The notes beneath the pieces are model-generated. The model ran no database searches and had not been told where the DNA came from. It was given only the letters and a program-made list of their open reading frames with translations. The translations under genes were made by a program, and so were the position numbers. From the NCBI RefSeq assembly GCF_010093205.1, contig NZ_PDWN01000006.1, positions 124,001 to 188,000 of the forward strand: a DNA stretch of 64,000 bases, written 5' to 3'. Positions 12,929 to 22,794 of this stretch are shown piece after piece. The stretch comes from Pseudoxanthomonas daejeonensis. GTDB taxonomy: Bacteria > Pseudomonadota > Gammaproteobacteria > Xanthomonadales > Xanthomonadaceae. How positions within the stretch are numbered: the first letter of the stretch is position 1; the number at the start of each line of letters is the position of its first letter.

Positions 12929-13750
12929 ATGGGCTCCCCCACGCCCGCACCCGTTCCCGGCGCATCGCCGGCTGCCGCCGACGCGGCGGCCGGCACGCGC
13001 ACGCTGCGCGTGCTCAGCGCCAACATCCAGGCCGGATCGAGCACCCGCCGCTACAGCGACTACGTGACCCGCAGCTGGTCGCACGCGTTGCCGGCGGGGC
13101 GCAAGCGCACCAGCCTGGACGCGATCGCGCAGCTGGCCAGCGGCCACGACATCGTCGGCCTGCAGGAAAGCGACCCCGGCAGCCTGCGCTCGGGCTTCAC
13201 CAACCAGACCCACTACCTGGCCCAGCGCGCGGGCTTCCATTACTGGACCCACCAGCCCAACCGCAGCATGGGCGGCGTGGCCTCCAGCGCCAACGGCCTG
13301 CTCAGCAAGCTGGAACCGGTGCGGACCACCGACCACGCACTCCCCGGCCGGATCAAGGGCCGCGGCGTGCTGCTGGCCCACTTCGGCGACCACCGCGAAG
13401 GCCTCACCGTGGCGGTCGCGCACCTGTCGCTGGGCGCCAAGTCGCGGCATGCGCAGCTGTCGTTCATCGCCGAAGTATTGAAGGACCATCCCAACGCGGT
13501 GCTGATGGGCGACTTCAACTGCCTGCCCGACCAGCCGGAAATGGATGTGCTCTACCGCAACACCACCTTGCGTCCGCCCGAGTGCGCGGTGCCGACCTTC
13601 CCGAGCTGGAAGCCGCAGCGCGCGATCGACCACATCCTGGTCAGCGGCGACCTGAAGTGCCTGGGCTCGCAGGCGTTCCCGGCCGCGTTCTCCGACCACC
13701 TCGCGCTGGCGATGCAGATCGAAGTACCGGAAGGCGCACTGCGCACCTGA
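12929..13750 (+). CDS. Endonuclease/exonuclease/phosphatase-fold protein
   Basis: A 273-residue metal-dependent phosphodiesterase of the EEP superfamily. The conserved blocks are in order: LSANIQ, IVGLQESD (metal Glu), VAHLSLG, NAVLMGDFNCLPD (catalytic Asp/Asn), AIDHILVSGDL and FSDHLALAM (catalytic His). There is no signal peptide. An in-frame GTG at 12893, inside the end of the preceding dsbA-like gene, would make it 285 residues; the ATG at 12929 is preferred because the GTG sits directly against the AAGGAG. The substrate (nucleic acid, inositol phosphate or lipid) cannot be told. Likely read with the dsbA pair. Confidence 0.88.
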   Translation: MGSPTPAPVPGASPAAADAAAGTRTLRVLSANIQAGSSTRRYSDYVTRSWSHALPAGRKRTSLDAIAQLASGHDIVGLQESDPGSLRSGFTNQTHYLAQRAGFHYWTHQPNRSMGGVASSANGLLSKLEPVRTTDHALPGRIKGRGVLLAHFGDHREGLTVAVAHLSLGAKSRHAQLSFIAEVLKDHPNAVLMGDFNCLPDQPEMDVLYRNTTLRPPECAVPTFPSWKPQRAIDHILVSGDLKCLGSQAFPAAFSDHLALAMQIEVPEGALRT

Positions 13751-13820
13751 TCGTGCGCATCTGATAGGCCAGGGCCGGGCCGCGCTGACGGCAACCGCGG
13801 CCACCGGCCGGCCATCGCGG

Positions 13821-15032
13821 CTAGTTCGAAACCACGCCCGGAAGCCAGCGAACCTCGCAGGACGCCATGCCTTGCTGCTGCTGGAGCACGACGCGCCAGC
13901 CCAGTCGGGCCGCCAGCCGCTGCACGATCCGCAGCCCCAGCCCGAAGCCTGCCGAGGCTGCGGCCTCGTCCGGATTACGCAGGGTCAACGCTTCAACTCC
14001 GGCATCGATTTCGATCACGCCTTCGCCGCCATGCTGGATTGCGTTGAGCAGCAGGTTGGCGAGCAGGGCCTCGACCGCCTCCCATGGCGCATCCCATGAC
14101 AGACCGGGCACCAGCCGCAGTTCGATCGACTGGCCCCGCGCACGGGCAAGCGGACGGAATTCCTCGACCAGCGCCTCCAGGTGTGCCGCAGCCAAGGTGC
14201 GTCCAGCAGGAATCGCGGCATCGCTGGCCAGCCAGAGGATGGCATTGCTGGCACGGGTCAGTCGCTCCACCGCCCGCTGCAACCTGGCCAGTGCGGGGGC
14301 ATGCGCCGGCGATTCGTCCAGCAGTGCCAGGCTGGTGCGCGCCGACTGCAGTGGCGTGCGCAGTTCGTGCGCCAGGAACGCCAGGGTTTCGCGTTCACGT
14401 TCGACCGCGGCCTGCTGTTCGCGCCAGACCCCGGCATGCAGGTGCAACAGCTCGCCGAATTCACGGATGGGTTCGCGTTGTGCGAGCGCTTCAAGGCTGC
14501 GCGGATCGGGACTGGCCAGCACCTCGCCCAGCAGTGCGCGTGCGCGCCGCACCGTGCGCGTGACGAACGCCCAGGCCAGCACATAGGCGCACAGCAACGA
14601 CAACGCCAGCAATGCCAGTGCGTACGCCAGCCCGCCGGGAAGCCGCGGATTGACCGTCAGCTCGCCGGTCACGTCGTACACCAGCGCGAATGGCTGCCCC
14701 GTCGCCGTCCGCGCCGACAGCACGTGCACGTAGCGTCCGTCGTCACGGCGGAATTCGATGACCGTGCCGGGCTTCTTCCCGGAAATCCGCGTGGCGATGT
14801 CCTCCGGCAATGCCGGCCCGGGCAGGGCCTGGAAATTCGCCGGCAAGGTGGCCGATGCACCGGCCACGTCCACGACCGTCGCGCTGACCGCACGCAGGTG
14901 ACGGTCGATGAAGCTGTCCTCCAGCAGGAACAGCAGCAACAAAGCGCTGCCGGCGAAAGAAAGCGATAGCACGGCTGCGAACGCCATCCAGCGCCGCGCC
15001 AATGCACGCTGCAGGCTACGCCGTCGCGCCAT
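13821..15032 (-). CDS. Sensor histidine kinase
   Basis: A 403-residue membrane kinase. A first helix at about 15-37, a roughly 95-residue periplasmic sensor region (LPANFQALPGPALPEDIATR and a PDCD-like YVHVLSARTATGQPFALVYD), and a second helix at about 134-158 frame the sensor. The phosphoacceptor is His222 in FLAHELRTPLQ. The ATPase domain is compact: the N-box is LLANLLLNAIQHGG and the G-box GFGLGLRIVQRLAARLG, while the D-box is hard to see. It overlaps its response-regulator gene by 17 bases. The signal is unknown. Confidence 0.93.
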   Translation of the reverse strand: MARRRSLQRALARRWMAFAAVLSLSFAGSALLLLFLLEDSFIDRHLRAVSATVVDVAGASATLPANFQALPGPALPEDIATRISGKKPGTVIEFRRDDGRYVHVLSARTATGQPFALVYDVTGELTVNPRLPGGLAYALALLALSLLCAYVLAWAFVTRTVRRARALLGEVLASPDPRSLEALAQREPIREFGELLHLHAGVWREQQAAVERERETLAFLAHELRTPLQSARTSLALLDESPAHAPALARLQRAVERLTRASNAILWLASDAAIPAGRTLAAAHLEALVEEFRPLARARGQSIELRLVPGLSWDAPWEAVEALLANLLLNAIQHGGEGVIEIDAGVEALTLRNPDEAAASAGFGLGLRIVQRLAARLGWRVVLQQQQGMASCEVRWLPGVVSN

Positions 15033-15729
15033 CGCCCGCCTCCGCGACGAAGCGGTAGCCCACGCCTCGCACCGTATCGATCAGCGGCTGGCCGAAGCTG
15101 CGCGCGAGCTGCTGGCGCAGCTGGTAGACATGCATGCGCAGAGGATCGCTGCCGGGTGGCCCGTCTTCCCAGAGCAGCGAGCAGAGGTCTTCGCGCGACA
15201 CGCAGCCGGGACTGGCCTCCATCAAACGGCGCAACAACGCGAAACCGGTGGCCTGCAAGAGCAGCGACACGTCGCCGCGGACCAGCAGGTGCCCCTGCAG
15301 TTCCAGCACGTACGCACCCACACGCAACTGCGCGCCGCCACTGGCTGGCGCGTGCGCGATGATCGCCCGCGCACGCGCCAGCAGCTCCGCGGGCGCGAAT
15401 GGCTTGACCATGTAATCCACCGCACCGGCCTCGAAGGCCACCAGCTTGTCGGCCAGCGCGCCGCGTGCGGTCAGGAACAGCACCGGCGAACGCAAGCCGG
15501 ACTCGTGCTTGAGCGACCGGCACAGTGACAGGCCATCCTCGCCGGGCAGGTTGACGTCCAGCACGACCAGGTCGAATGCGCGCTCCTGCAAGTGCGAGCG
15601 CGCCTGCGTGGCGGTGTAGGCGAAATCCACCTCCACGCCATGCACGCCCAGGTAGTCGCCGATGCCGGCGGCGATGTCGGCGTCGTCCTCCACCAGCAGC
15701 AGCCGCAATGGTCGTCCTTCAGTCTGCAT
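15016..15729 (-). CDS. OmpR/PhoB-type response regulator
   Basis: A 237-residue regulator paired with the kinase encoded directly downstream. The receiver domain (about 8-122) keeps the acidic pair Asp15/Asp16, phosphoacceptor Asp58 in VVLDVNLPG, the Thr in FLTARG and the Lys in YMVKPFAP. The winged-helix DNA-binding domain (about 135-230) ends with the typical LIDTVRGVGYRFV. Start MQTEGRPLRLLLVEDD places the receiver normally; 24 upstream codons of the open frame are not used. The target genes are not evident, since no paired transporter or enzyme adjoins. Confidence 0.94.
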   Translation of the reverse strand: MQTEGRPLRLLLVEDDADIAAGIGDYLGVHGVEVDFAYTATQARSHLQERAFDLVVLDVNLPGEDGLSLCRSLKHESGLRSPVLFLTARGALADKLVAFEAGAVDYMVKPFAPAELLARARAIIAHAPASGGAQLRVGAYVLELQGHLLVRGDVSLLLQATGFALLRRLMEASPGCVSREDLCSLLWEDGPPGSDPLRMHVYQLRQQLARSFGQPLIDTVRGVGYRFVAEAGDGATA

Positions 15730-15837
15730 CACGCCTCGCCCATGGCCGCTTGGCGCCGCACGCAGGCGCCATCGGCAGTGTAACCAGCCGCGCTCGCGCA
15801 CGATCTTCCGTGCGCGTCCCGCGGGCCCGCACGACCG

Positions 15838-16887
15838 TCATCCACGTGCAAGCCGTTGCAGGTGCCAGGCATCGACCACGCCGCCCTGCATGGCGGCGAC
15901 CAGCGCATGCATCAGCAACAGCCGCCTGTCCGCATCGGGCAGCTGCCGCCTGAGTCGCAGCGCGGCATCGATGCCCTCGCGCCGGTAGGTGTCCAGCACC
16001 TGCACGGACAGCTCTTCGCCGCTGCGCGCGCGGGCGACCGGTGCATGCCCCAGTCCCTGCACCATCGCCTCGGCCACCGACCACGTGGACCACGGATTCT
16101 GGCCGGTGACCAGGCGGCCATCGACCACGGTATTTTCCAGATACATCGGGCCTTCGACGAAGCGTGCGCCGGCCTGCTGCATCCGTTCCTGCAGCAGGAA
16201 CGGAAACACCGTTCGCGCGTCCTTGATCAGGAACAGCTCCTCGGCATTGGTGAATCCGGTGGCGCGGCGACCACGCAGCAAAGGCGTGCCATCATCCAGG
16301 ACGACCTGCAGCAGCGCCGCCGGCCCGTGGCAGACCGCGCCGACCACGCCACCCGACCGGTAGATATCGCGGACGATGTGCGGGATCGATGGGTCGTCGG
16401 GGAAATCGAACATCGTGCCCTTGCCGCCGACGAAATACACCGCCGCGTACTTCGACGAATCGACCTCTGCCAGCTTCAGGGTGGTGGCGAGCTTGCGCCG
16501 CGCCTGCGGGTCGTTGAGGAACGCGTAGTCGGCCGCGACCATGTCGTCGTCGGTGCGCATCGGCGGCTCGCCGCCTTGCGGGCTGGCGATGTCCACCTCG
16601 TAGCCGTTGGCAAGGAAGGTGTAGTACGCCCGCGACAGCTCGGTCAGCTCGTAACCGCCACGCTTGCCACTGTCGCCCAGGCTGGCGGTGCTGGTCACCA
16701 CGGCGAGCACCTTGCCGCGCGGCGGCGATGGCGACTTCAGGAAGTCCAACTGGGCGGCGGTGCTGCCGGGATCTGCCAGCGGCTGGCTGCCCAGGTCCAG
16801 GGCCTGCCACCACAGGCCACCCACGGCCGCCAGGACGATCACCAGCCCCAGGAACGCGACCAGAACGCGCTTGCCCCACTTCCACAT
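15838..16887 (-). CDS. Membrane-anchored DJ-1/PfpI-family protein
   Basis: A 349-residue protein. An N-terminal helix (about 8-30, VLVAFLGLVIVLAAVGGLWW) should anchor it in the inner membrane, with the DJ-1/PfpI domain at about 58-265. The presumed catalytic residues are Glu80 in GGYELTEL, Cys186 in the elbow GAVCHGPAAL, and the adjoining His187, as in Hsp31-like glyoxalase III proteins. The closing segments GFTNAEELF and LVTGQNPWST are characteristic. About 80 further residues (helical, REGIDAALRLRRQLPDADRR) extend past the usual end. It may detoxify glyoxals or act as a chaperone/peptidase. Confidence 0.87.
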   Translation of the reverse strand: MWKWGKRVLVAFLGLVIVLAAVGGLWWQALDLGSQPLADPGSTAAQLDFLKSPSPPRGKVLAVVTSTASLGDSGKRGGYELTELSRAYYTFLANGYEVDIASPQGGEPPMRTDDDMVAADYAFLNDPQARRKLATTLKLAEVDSSKYAAVYFVGGKGTMFDFPDDPSIPHIVRDIYRSGGVVGAVCHGPAALLQVVLDDGTPLLRGRRATGFTNAEELFLIKDARTVFPFLLQERMQQAGARFVEGPMYLENTVVDGRLVTGQNPWSTWSVAEAMVQGLGHAPVARARSGEELSVQVLDTYRREGIDAALRLRRQLPDADRRLLLMHALVAAMQGGVVDAWHLQRLARG

Positions 16888-16987
16888 GACAGCCTCCCGG
16901 TCGCATCGACCCTTTTCGATGGATCGGATGCTGGGGCCGCCATGTAGATCCAGGATCAATCGCGCCGAACGCGCCGGTTGTTCCGAC

Positions 16988-17764
16988 TCAGAACCCGTAG
17001 CGCAGGAACCCGCCGTCCACCGCGATGCATTCGCCGGTGACGTAGCTGGCCGCCGGCAGGCACAGGAACGCGACCGCGCCGGCCACTTCCTCCGGTTCGC
17101 CGATCCGCCGCATCGGCGTGCGCCCCACCACTTCCTCGTAGTAGTCCGGATCGGACAGCGGTTCGGACGTGCGCCGGGTGCGGATGTACCACGGCGCCAC
17201 CGCGTTGACCCGGATGCCATCCTCGGCCCATTCGGCGGCCAGGTTGCGCGTCATCTGGTGCAAGGCCGCCTTGCTCATGCCGTAGACCACGCCGCTGCGC
17301 ACGTGGGTGATGCCCGACACGCTGCCGACATTGACGATGCTCGAGGCCGCGTGGCGTGCGAGCAGCGGATGCGCGTAGCGCGAAAGCTCGAACGCCGCGA
17401 ACAGGTTGGTCTCGAAGATTCCGCGCCATTCGTCCTCGGTGTAGTCGACCGCGGCCTTGGTGACGTTGCCGCCGGCGTTGTTGACCAGGATGTGCAGGCC
17501 TTCGCCCTGGTCCTCGACCCAGTCCAGGATCGCGCGGCGGTCCTCGTCATCGGCGACGTCGGCGGCCATGGCCAGGATGTCCTGCGCGGGATGGCGGTCG
17601 GCCAGTTCGTCGCGGATGTCCTGCAGCGGGTCCTCCTCGCGCGCGACCAGCAGGAGGTGCGCGCCCAGCGCGGCCAGCTCGCGCGCGATCGCAAGGCCAA
17701 TGCCGGCGCTGGCGCCGGTCACCAGCGCCAGTTGCCCGTCCAGCCGCCACCGGTTCGTCTGCAT
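16988..17764 (-). CDS. Short-chain dehydrogenase/reductase, tropinone reductase-like
   Basis: A 258-residue classical SDR. The cofactor motif is TGASAGIG (about 16-23), then NNAGGN, the catalytic Ser in NVGSVSG and the YxxxK pair in [10 protein letters not shown]. The C-terminal [12 protein letters not shown]-like closing segment is normal for the family (here [13 protein letters not shown]). Start [17 protein letters not shown] is the ATG at the usual distance from the glycine motif. The substrate cannot be predicted. It is transcribed towards the PfpI gene, 100 bases away, and might share its transcript. Confidence 0.9.
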   Translation of the reverse strand: MQTNRWRLDGQLALVTGASAGIGLAIARELAALGAHLLLVAREEDPLQDIRDELADRHPAQDILAMAADVADDEDRRAILDWVEDQGEGLHILVNNAGGNVTKAAVDYTEDEWRGIFETNLFAAFELSRYAHPLLARHAASSIVNVGSVSGITHVRSGVVYGMSKAALHQMTRNLAAEWAEDGIRVNAVAPWYIRTRRTSEPLSDPDYYEEVVGRTPMRRIGEPEEVAGAVAFLCLPAASYVTGECIAVDGGFLRYGF

Positions 17765-17804
17765 GGGCGTAGGATAACGCCGGGCCTTCCCGCGGAGCGC
17801 ATCG

Positions 17805-18059
17805 ATGAACGAGTCCGTCCGTTTCCTGCCGCGCATCCTGCGCCACGCCTGCCTGCCGATGCTGTGCCTGGCCGCAGTGGCCGCGTGCCGGCCCGAATCG
17901 CCGCCGACCGAGCAACCGCCCGAGCCGCAGGCCCAGGCGCACACCGAGTTGCGCGATGCGATCCAGGCTCCGCAGGACAAGGCGCGTGCCGTCGAGAAGA
18001 ACGTGCAGGAAGCCGCCGACAGGCAGCAGGCGCAGATCGACGAGGCCGAAGGCGGCTGA
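17805..18059 (+). CDS. Small predicted lipoprotein
   Basis: An 84-residue protein with a type II signal sequence ending in the lipobox LAAVAAC at about 22-28. The mature part is a Pro/Glu-rich stretch followed by one amphipathic charged helix ([25 protein letters not shown]). This architecture resembles small outer-membrane-associated lipoproteins, but I recognise no family. It diverges from the SDR gene with only 40 bases between them. Confidence 0.7.
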   Translation: MNESVRFLPRILRHACLPMLCLAAVAACRPESPPTEQPPEPQAQAHTELRDAIQAPQDKARAVEKNVQEAADRQQAQIDEAEGG

Positions 18060-18074
18060 CGCCGGTCCGTGTCG

Positions 18075-18092
18075 AGCCGGGCTTGCCCGGCT
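18075..18092. terminator. Possible terminator hairpin
   Basis: AGCCGGGC and GCCCGGCT arms with a 2-base spacer lie 16 bases after the small lipoprotein stop and are followed by GCTTTCCCC. The loop is short and the T-run weak. The remaining 130 bases up to the sppA stop show nothing else. Confidence 0.4.
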
Positions 18093-18221
18093 GCTTTCCC
18101 CGCGAATGAAGACGGCCAGCGGGGCGATCCCCGCTCTACGGCGCGTGGATCCCGGGCGCGAACAGGAGTCGCGCGGCGCCCCGCCGGAACGGGACGCGCA
18201 AAGCGCGCCCCGTGAGCGGGC

Positions 18222-20123
18222 TTACAACCCGCAGAAGCAGTAAGCCAGCGACTTCACCGGTGCACCGCTGCGGTCCTTGATCGCGTTCTCGACGAAACGC
18301 AGCTGCGCTTCGGTTTCCGGCATGGTCCGGGCCAGCGCGGCGCGGGCCATGCCCGAATCCTGCAGCATCGCCGTACCGATCCTGCTGCCGGCGAAGCCCG
18401 CCATGAATTGGGCGAACGGCGTGGCCGGCTTGTCGATGTAGGTCACGCGGAACTTGTCCTTCTCCAGCTCCGCGCGCTTGGCCGCATCGGCCACCGCATC
18501 GCCCAGGTCGCCCAGTTCGTCGACCAGGCCGCGCTCCTTGGCCTGCGCGCCGCTCCACACGCGACCGCGCGCGACCGCATCGACTTCTTCCACCGGCTTG
18601 CCGCGCGCCTGCGCGACCTTGCCGGTGAAGTCGGCATAACCCTTGTCGATCACCGACTGGATGACGCGGCCCACTTCCGGGTCCAGCGGCCGGGTCACGT
18701 CGAACGCGCCGGCGAAGCGGGTCGTGCTCACGCCGTCGGTGTGCACGCCGATCTTGTCCAGGGTGCGGGTGAAATTGGGGATCAGGCCGAAGATTCCGAT
18801 CGAACCGGTGATCGTCGACGCATCGGCGTAGATCCGGTCGGCGTTCATGCTGATCCAGTAACCGCCGGACGCGGCCAGGTCGCCCATCGACACCACCACC
18901 GGCTTGCCCGCGGCCTTGAGCAGTTCGACCTCGCGGCGGATCTGCTCGGAGGCGAACACCTCGCCACCGGGCGAGTCCACGCGCAGCACGACGGCCTTGA
19001 TCTCTTCATCCTCGCGCGCCTGGCGCAGCAGTGCGGCGGTGGACTCGCCACCGATGCGCCCGGCCGGCTGGTCGCCGCCGCTGATCTCGCCCTCGGCCAC
19101 GACCACCGCCACCTGCGGACGCCGGTCCACCGGCAGGCGCCTGCCATCCAGCTGCACCAGGTAGGCATCGAGGGAAACACTGCGGAAACCCAGGTCGCCA
19201 TCCTCGTCGGCCACGCCGCGCTCGGTCAGCAGCGTCTCCATTTCCTCGCGCGTCTTCAGCCCGTCGACGAGCTTCATCGACTGCGCATACTTGGCCAGGT
19301 CGCCGCCGGCGGCTTCGATGCCCTCGGGCAGCGCGTCGATCTGCGCGGCCAGCTGGGCCGGGTCGAGCTTGCGCGCGGCGCCCACGTCGGCCAGGTAGCG
19401 CTGCCACACGTCGTTCATCCAGTACAGGTCCGCTTCCTTGGCCTCGGGCGAGGCCGCGTCGAGGATGTACGGCTCGGCGGCGGACTTGAACTCGCCGACG
19501 CGGAACAGGTGCACGTCCACGCCCAGCTTGTCCTGCAGGCCGGTGCGGAAGTACTGGCGATAGCGGCCCAGGCCCTCGAGCATCAGGCTGCCCATCGGGT
19601 CCAGGTAGACCTCGTCGGCCTGCGCGGCGAGCAGGTACTGGCCCTGGCTGATGTTCTCGCCGAACGCGACGACCTGCTTGCCCGAGGCGCGCAGCTCGCG
19701 CAGCGCATCGGCGACTTCGCGCATCGAAGCCATGCCCGATGGCTGCAGCTTGTCCAGCTGCAGCAGCACGCGTTCGACGTGCTTGTCGTCCTTGGCCGCC
19801 TCGATCGCGCGCAGCAGGTCGCGCAGCTGCACTTCCTCGGCCGAGCGGTCGCCCAGTACGCGGGCCAGGGCGCGGGTCACCGGATCGGCAGTGAACTGCT
19901 CGACCAGGCGGCCTTCCGGCGCGATCACCAGGGTGGTGCGCTCCTGCAGCGGCTGCACGCCGCCTCCCTTGCCCACCGCGGCGATGAAGCCGATCAGGAT
20001 CAGGAACAGCAACCCGAAGAACAGCAGGTTGAGGATCAGCCGGCGGGTGAAATTCATCACGTCCCACAGGCCGACGAAGAAACGGCCGACGGGATTGGAG
20101 CGCGGCAGGGGGGGCGGATTCAT
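18222..20123 (-). CDS. sppA: Signal peptide peptidase SppA, 67-kDa type
   Basis: An inner-membrane serine protease that degrades released signal peptides. The 633-residue protein has one N-terminal helix ([20 protein letters not shown]) and two S49 domains, the long form seen in E. coli. The catalytic lysine of the first half is in [11 protein letters not shown] (about residue 210) and the nucleophile of the second half in [12 protein letters not shown] (about 416), close to the E. coli positions 209 and 409. The C-terminus ends in SLAYCFCGL. It is flanked by a MATE transporter gene on the same strand. Confidence 0.95.
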   Translation of the reverse strand: MNPPPLPRSNPVGRFFVGLWDVMNFTRRLILNLLFFGLLFLILIGFIAAVGKGGGVQPLQERTTLVIAPEGRLVEQFTADPVTRALARVLGDRSAEEVQLRDLLRAIEAAKDDKHVERVLLQLDKLQPSGMASMREVADALRELRASGKQVVAFGENISQGQYLLAAQADEVYLDPMGSLMLEGLGRYRQYFRTGLQDKLGVDVHLFRVGEFKSAAEPYILDAASPEAKEADLYWMNDVWQRYLADVGAARKLDPAQLAAQIDALPEGIEAAGGDLAKYAQSMKLVDGLKTREEMETLLTERGVADEDGDLGFRSVSLDAYLVQLDGRRLPVDRRPQVAVVVAEGEISGGDQPAGRIGGESTAALLRQAREDEEIKAVVLRVDSPGGEVFASEQIRREVELLKAAGKPVVVSMGDLAASGGYWISMNADRIYADASTITGSIGIFGLIPNFTRTLDKIGVHTDGVSTTRFAGAFDVTRPLDPEVGRVIQSVIDKGYADFTGKVAQARGKPVEEVDAVARGRVWSGAQAKERGLVDELGDLGDAVADAAKRAELEKDKFRVTYIDKPATPFAQFMAGFAGSRIGTAMLQDSGMARAALARTMPETEAQLRFVENAIKDRSGAPVKSLAYCFCGL

Positions 20124-20199
20124 CGGACAGCGGCTCCAGCAGGCGGGATACGGGTTACGACATGCAGGATAGCGGCTGCGCCAGAGCCTTTCATACGCC

Positions 20200-21585
20200 T
20201 TAAGTCAGGGTGCCCACAGGCTTAGCCGGTTCCACGGCCGGCGGCAGGTGCCGCAACCGCCAGGACAGGCGCCAGCCCATCAGCACCGCGGCTGCGGTGA
20301 GGCCCACGATCAATCCGGTCCACATGCCCTGCGGCCCCCAGCCCAGCCCCAGGCCCAGCCCGGCGCCCAGCGGCATGCCCAGGCCCCAGTAGGCGGCCAT
20401 CGCCAGGAACATCGGCACCCGGGTGTCGCGCAGGCCGCGCAGCGAGCCGGCCGACATCACCTGGATGCCGTCGGGGAACTGGAAGGTGGCCGCGTACAGC
20501 AGCAGCGTCGAAGCCATCGCGGCCACGGCCACGTCGCGGGTGTAGACGGCGACGATCGCATCGTGGCCGGTCAGCAGCACCAGCGCCGACAGGCTCTGCG
20601 TCGCCAGCACGATCACGTAGCCGGCCTGTGCGGCGCGGCGCACGCCGAGCGGGTCGCCGGCGCCCAGCGCACGCCCCACCCGCACCGTGGTCGCCTCGGC
20701 CAGGCCCATCGGCACCATGAAGCACAGCGCCGAGACGTTGATCGCGATCTGGTGCGCCGCGGCCGGTATTTCGCCCAGCCGGGCGATCAGCAGCGCGGTG
20801 ACGATGAACAGTCCACCCTCCATCAGCACGGTCACCCCGATCGGCAGGCCGGTGGCGAGCAGCTCGCGGATCTGGTTCCAGCGCGGCGGCTCCAGGTGCG
20901 AGAACAGTCCCAGCGGCGCGAACCTGCGCGAGCGCCACAGGTACACGGCAAAGCCCAGCGCCTGCAGCCACATCACCGTGGCCGAGGCCACGCCCAGCCC
21001 CGCCGCGCCCATTTCCGGCAGCGGCCCGACGCCGAAGGTCAGCACGTAGCCCAGCGGCGCCAGCACGGCCAGGCCGCCGAACCCAAGCAGCATCGTCGGC
21101 AGCGTCCAGTGCAGGCCTTCGCTCAGGTAGCGCATGCAGAAGAACAGCGTCAGCGCCGGCACGCCCCAGCGCACCGCGTGGGTGAACGCGGTCGCACCGG
21201 GAATGATGTCGGCGGCGATCCCGAACGCCCCCAGCGCCAACGGCACTGCGCTCAGGAACGCGAACATCAGCAAGCCCAGACCCAGGCCGAGCCACAGCGC
21301 CTGGCGGAACAGCGGCGCGATCTCGTGCCTGCGACCGGCCCCGTCGAGCTGCGACACCGAGGCGGTCAGCGCGATCAGCGTGCCTATCGGCACCATCATC
21401 GGCAGCCACAGCAACGCCGTGCCGACCGTCACCGACGCGAGCGTGCGCGTGCCGTGGTGTCCGGCGATGACGTTGTCGACGAAGTTGATCAGGCCGGTCG
21501 ACACGTGGCCCAGCACCAGCGGCAGGGCGAGCGTGGCGGTGGCGCGCAGTTCGCGGCCCAGCGGGCGCGTTTCGGAAGCGGTCAT
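20200..21585 (-). CDS. MATE-family multidrug efflux transporter
   Basis: A 461-residue cation-coupled exporter with about 12 hydrophobic helices arranged as two similar halves. The family patterns are present, e.g. LPLVLGHVSTGLINFVDNVIAGHHG in helix 1 and AAAHQIAINVSALCFMVPMGLAEATTVRVGRALGAGDP in the second half; it looks most like the NorM branch. I chose the ATG giving MTASETRP; an overlapping GTG three codons upstream is equally open. Transcribed towards sppA with a 76-base gap. Confidence 0.92.
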   Translation of the reverse strand: MTASETRPLGRELRATATLALPLVLGHVSTGLINFVDNVIAGHHGTRTLASVTVGTALLWLPMMVPIGTLIALTASVSQLDGAGRRHEIAPLFRQALWLGLGLGLLMFAFLSAVPLALGAFGIAADIIPGATAFTHAVRWGVPALTLFFCMRYLSEGLHWTLPTMLLGFGGLAVLAPLGYVLTFGVGPLPEMGAAGLGVASATVMWLQALGFAVYLWRSRRFAPLGLFSHLEPPRWNQIRELLATGLPIGVTVLMEGGLFIVTALLIARLGEIPAAAHQIAINVSALCFMVPMGLAEATTVRVGRALGAGDPLGVRRAAQAGYVIVLATQSLSALVLLTGHDAIVAVYTRDVAVAAMASTLLLYAATFQFPDGIQVMSAGSLRGLRDTRVPMFLAMAAYWGLGMPLGAGLGLGLGWGPQGMWTGLIVGLTAAAVLMGWRLSWRLRHLPPAVEPAKPVGTLT

Positions 21586-21683
21586 GGGGGGCACAGTGCG
21601 GGCTGCGGTCGTGCCTCGGGCACTGGCACCGGGCTCCGGCAGGCCGCTATCTTACCCGCTGCACGGGGACATCCATACGACAC

Positions 21684-22769
21684 ATGAGCGACCACCCTAC
21701 CGCCGCCTGCGAGAACTGCGCCGCGCCGCTGCAGGGTGCGTTCTGCCACGCCTGCGGGCAGGCCGCGCACAGCCCGGTGCGCAGCTTCACGCATGCCGTC
21801 GAGGAAGTGTTCGAATCGTTCTGGCACCTGGACGGGCGGATCTTCCGCACGATGCGGCGGCTGCTATCGCCCGGCGCACTCGCGCGCGACTACCTCGCCG
21901 GCATGCGCGCGCCCTACGTGGCGCCGATGCGCCTGTTCGTGATCCTGTGCGTGCTGACGTTCTTCGTCGGAAGGCTGGTGGATTTCGGCGACGCCTTCGC
22001 GCCGACCATCGACGTGGAAAACGCGGGCATGAACGAAGCCCTGTCGCAAGCCACTTCGATCGCGGAAGTGGAGAAGATCCGCGACAGCACGATCGCCAAT
22101 CTCGAGCAGGCGCGGGCGGAACTGCCGGCCACGCTCGCACCGGCTCGAGCCGGCTTCGATCACGGCATCGGGACCATCCGCCGGCAGGCCGACCGGCGCA
22201 TACGCGAACTGGGCGGCACGCCCGCCGCGCGCGCCGACGTGCTTCCCTCGGATGCGCTCGTGATCTCCACCGATGCGCCACCCGGCACCTGGCTCGAGCA
22301 CCAGGCTTCGCGTCTGGAGCAGGGCTGGCGAGGCTTCCTGCAGAACCCGGCTCCCTTCAAGGCGGCCTTCATGGGCAGCGTGCCCACCGTGCTGTTCATG
22401 CTGGTTCCGATCTTCGCGCTGCTGCTGAAGCTGTTCTACGTGGGAACCGGGCGCATGTACCTGGAGCACCTGGTGGTGGCGCTCTACAGCCATGCCTTCC
22501 TCTGCGTGGCCCTGCTCGGGCAGTTCGCGCTGCTGGCGCTGGACCATGGCCTGTCGCCCCACCTGGCCGCGACCGGGGTGGTCACCGGATTGATATCGGC
22601 ACTGTTGTGGCTGTGGATGCCCGCCTATCTGCTGTTGATGCAGAAGCGCGTTTACGCGCAGGGCTGGCTGCTGACGACGCTGAAGTTCATGGTGCTCGGC
22701 AGCGCCTACGCGACGATGCTCTTCTTCACAGCGGTCGCCCTGGCCCTGGTGAGCCTCGCGCGCACCTGA
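21684..22769 (+). CDS. DUF3667 membrane protein with zinc ribbon
   Basis: A 361-residue protein of unknown function. It opens with a four-cysteine zinc ribbon (Cys9, Cys12, Cys21, Cys24 in ACENCAAPLQGAFCHACGQ), followed by the conserved FWHLDGRIFRTMRRLLSPG block that defines the family. A hydrophobic helix (about 85-103) leads to a charged helical, probably periplasmic or cytosolic, region (about 110-230), and four more helices follow at the C-terminus. Such proteins are widespread in Xanthomonadaceae without a known role. Alone in its transcription unit. Confidence 0.85.
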   Translation: MSDHPTAACENCAAPLQGAFCHACGQAAHSPVRSFTHAVEEVFESFWHLDGRIFRTMRRLLSPGALARDYLAGMRAPYVAPMRLFVILCVLTFFVGRLVDFGDAFAPTIDVENAGMNEALSQATSIAEVEKIRDSTIANLEQARAELPATLAPARAGFDHGIGTIRRQADRRIRELGGTPAARADVLPSDALVISTDAPPGTWLEHQASRLEQGWRGFLQNPAPFKAAFMGSVPTVLFMLVPIFALLLKLFYVGTGRMYLEHLVVALYSHAFLCVALLGQFALLALDHGLSPHLAATGVVTGLISALLWLWMPAYLLLMQKRVYAQGWLLTTLKFMVLGSAYATMLFFTAVALALVSLART

Positions 22770-22794
22770 CGCGCCGCGCCGCTCCGGCAGCCTT

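Noticed and set aside
13778-13802. Terminator between the endonuclease-fold gene and the histidine kinase
   Set aside because: A 7-bp GGCCGCG/CGCGGCC stem with an 11-base loop and no T-run is expected by chance at this GC content.
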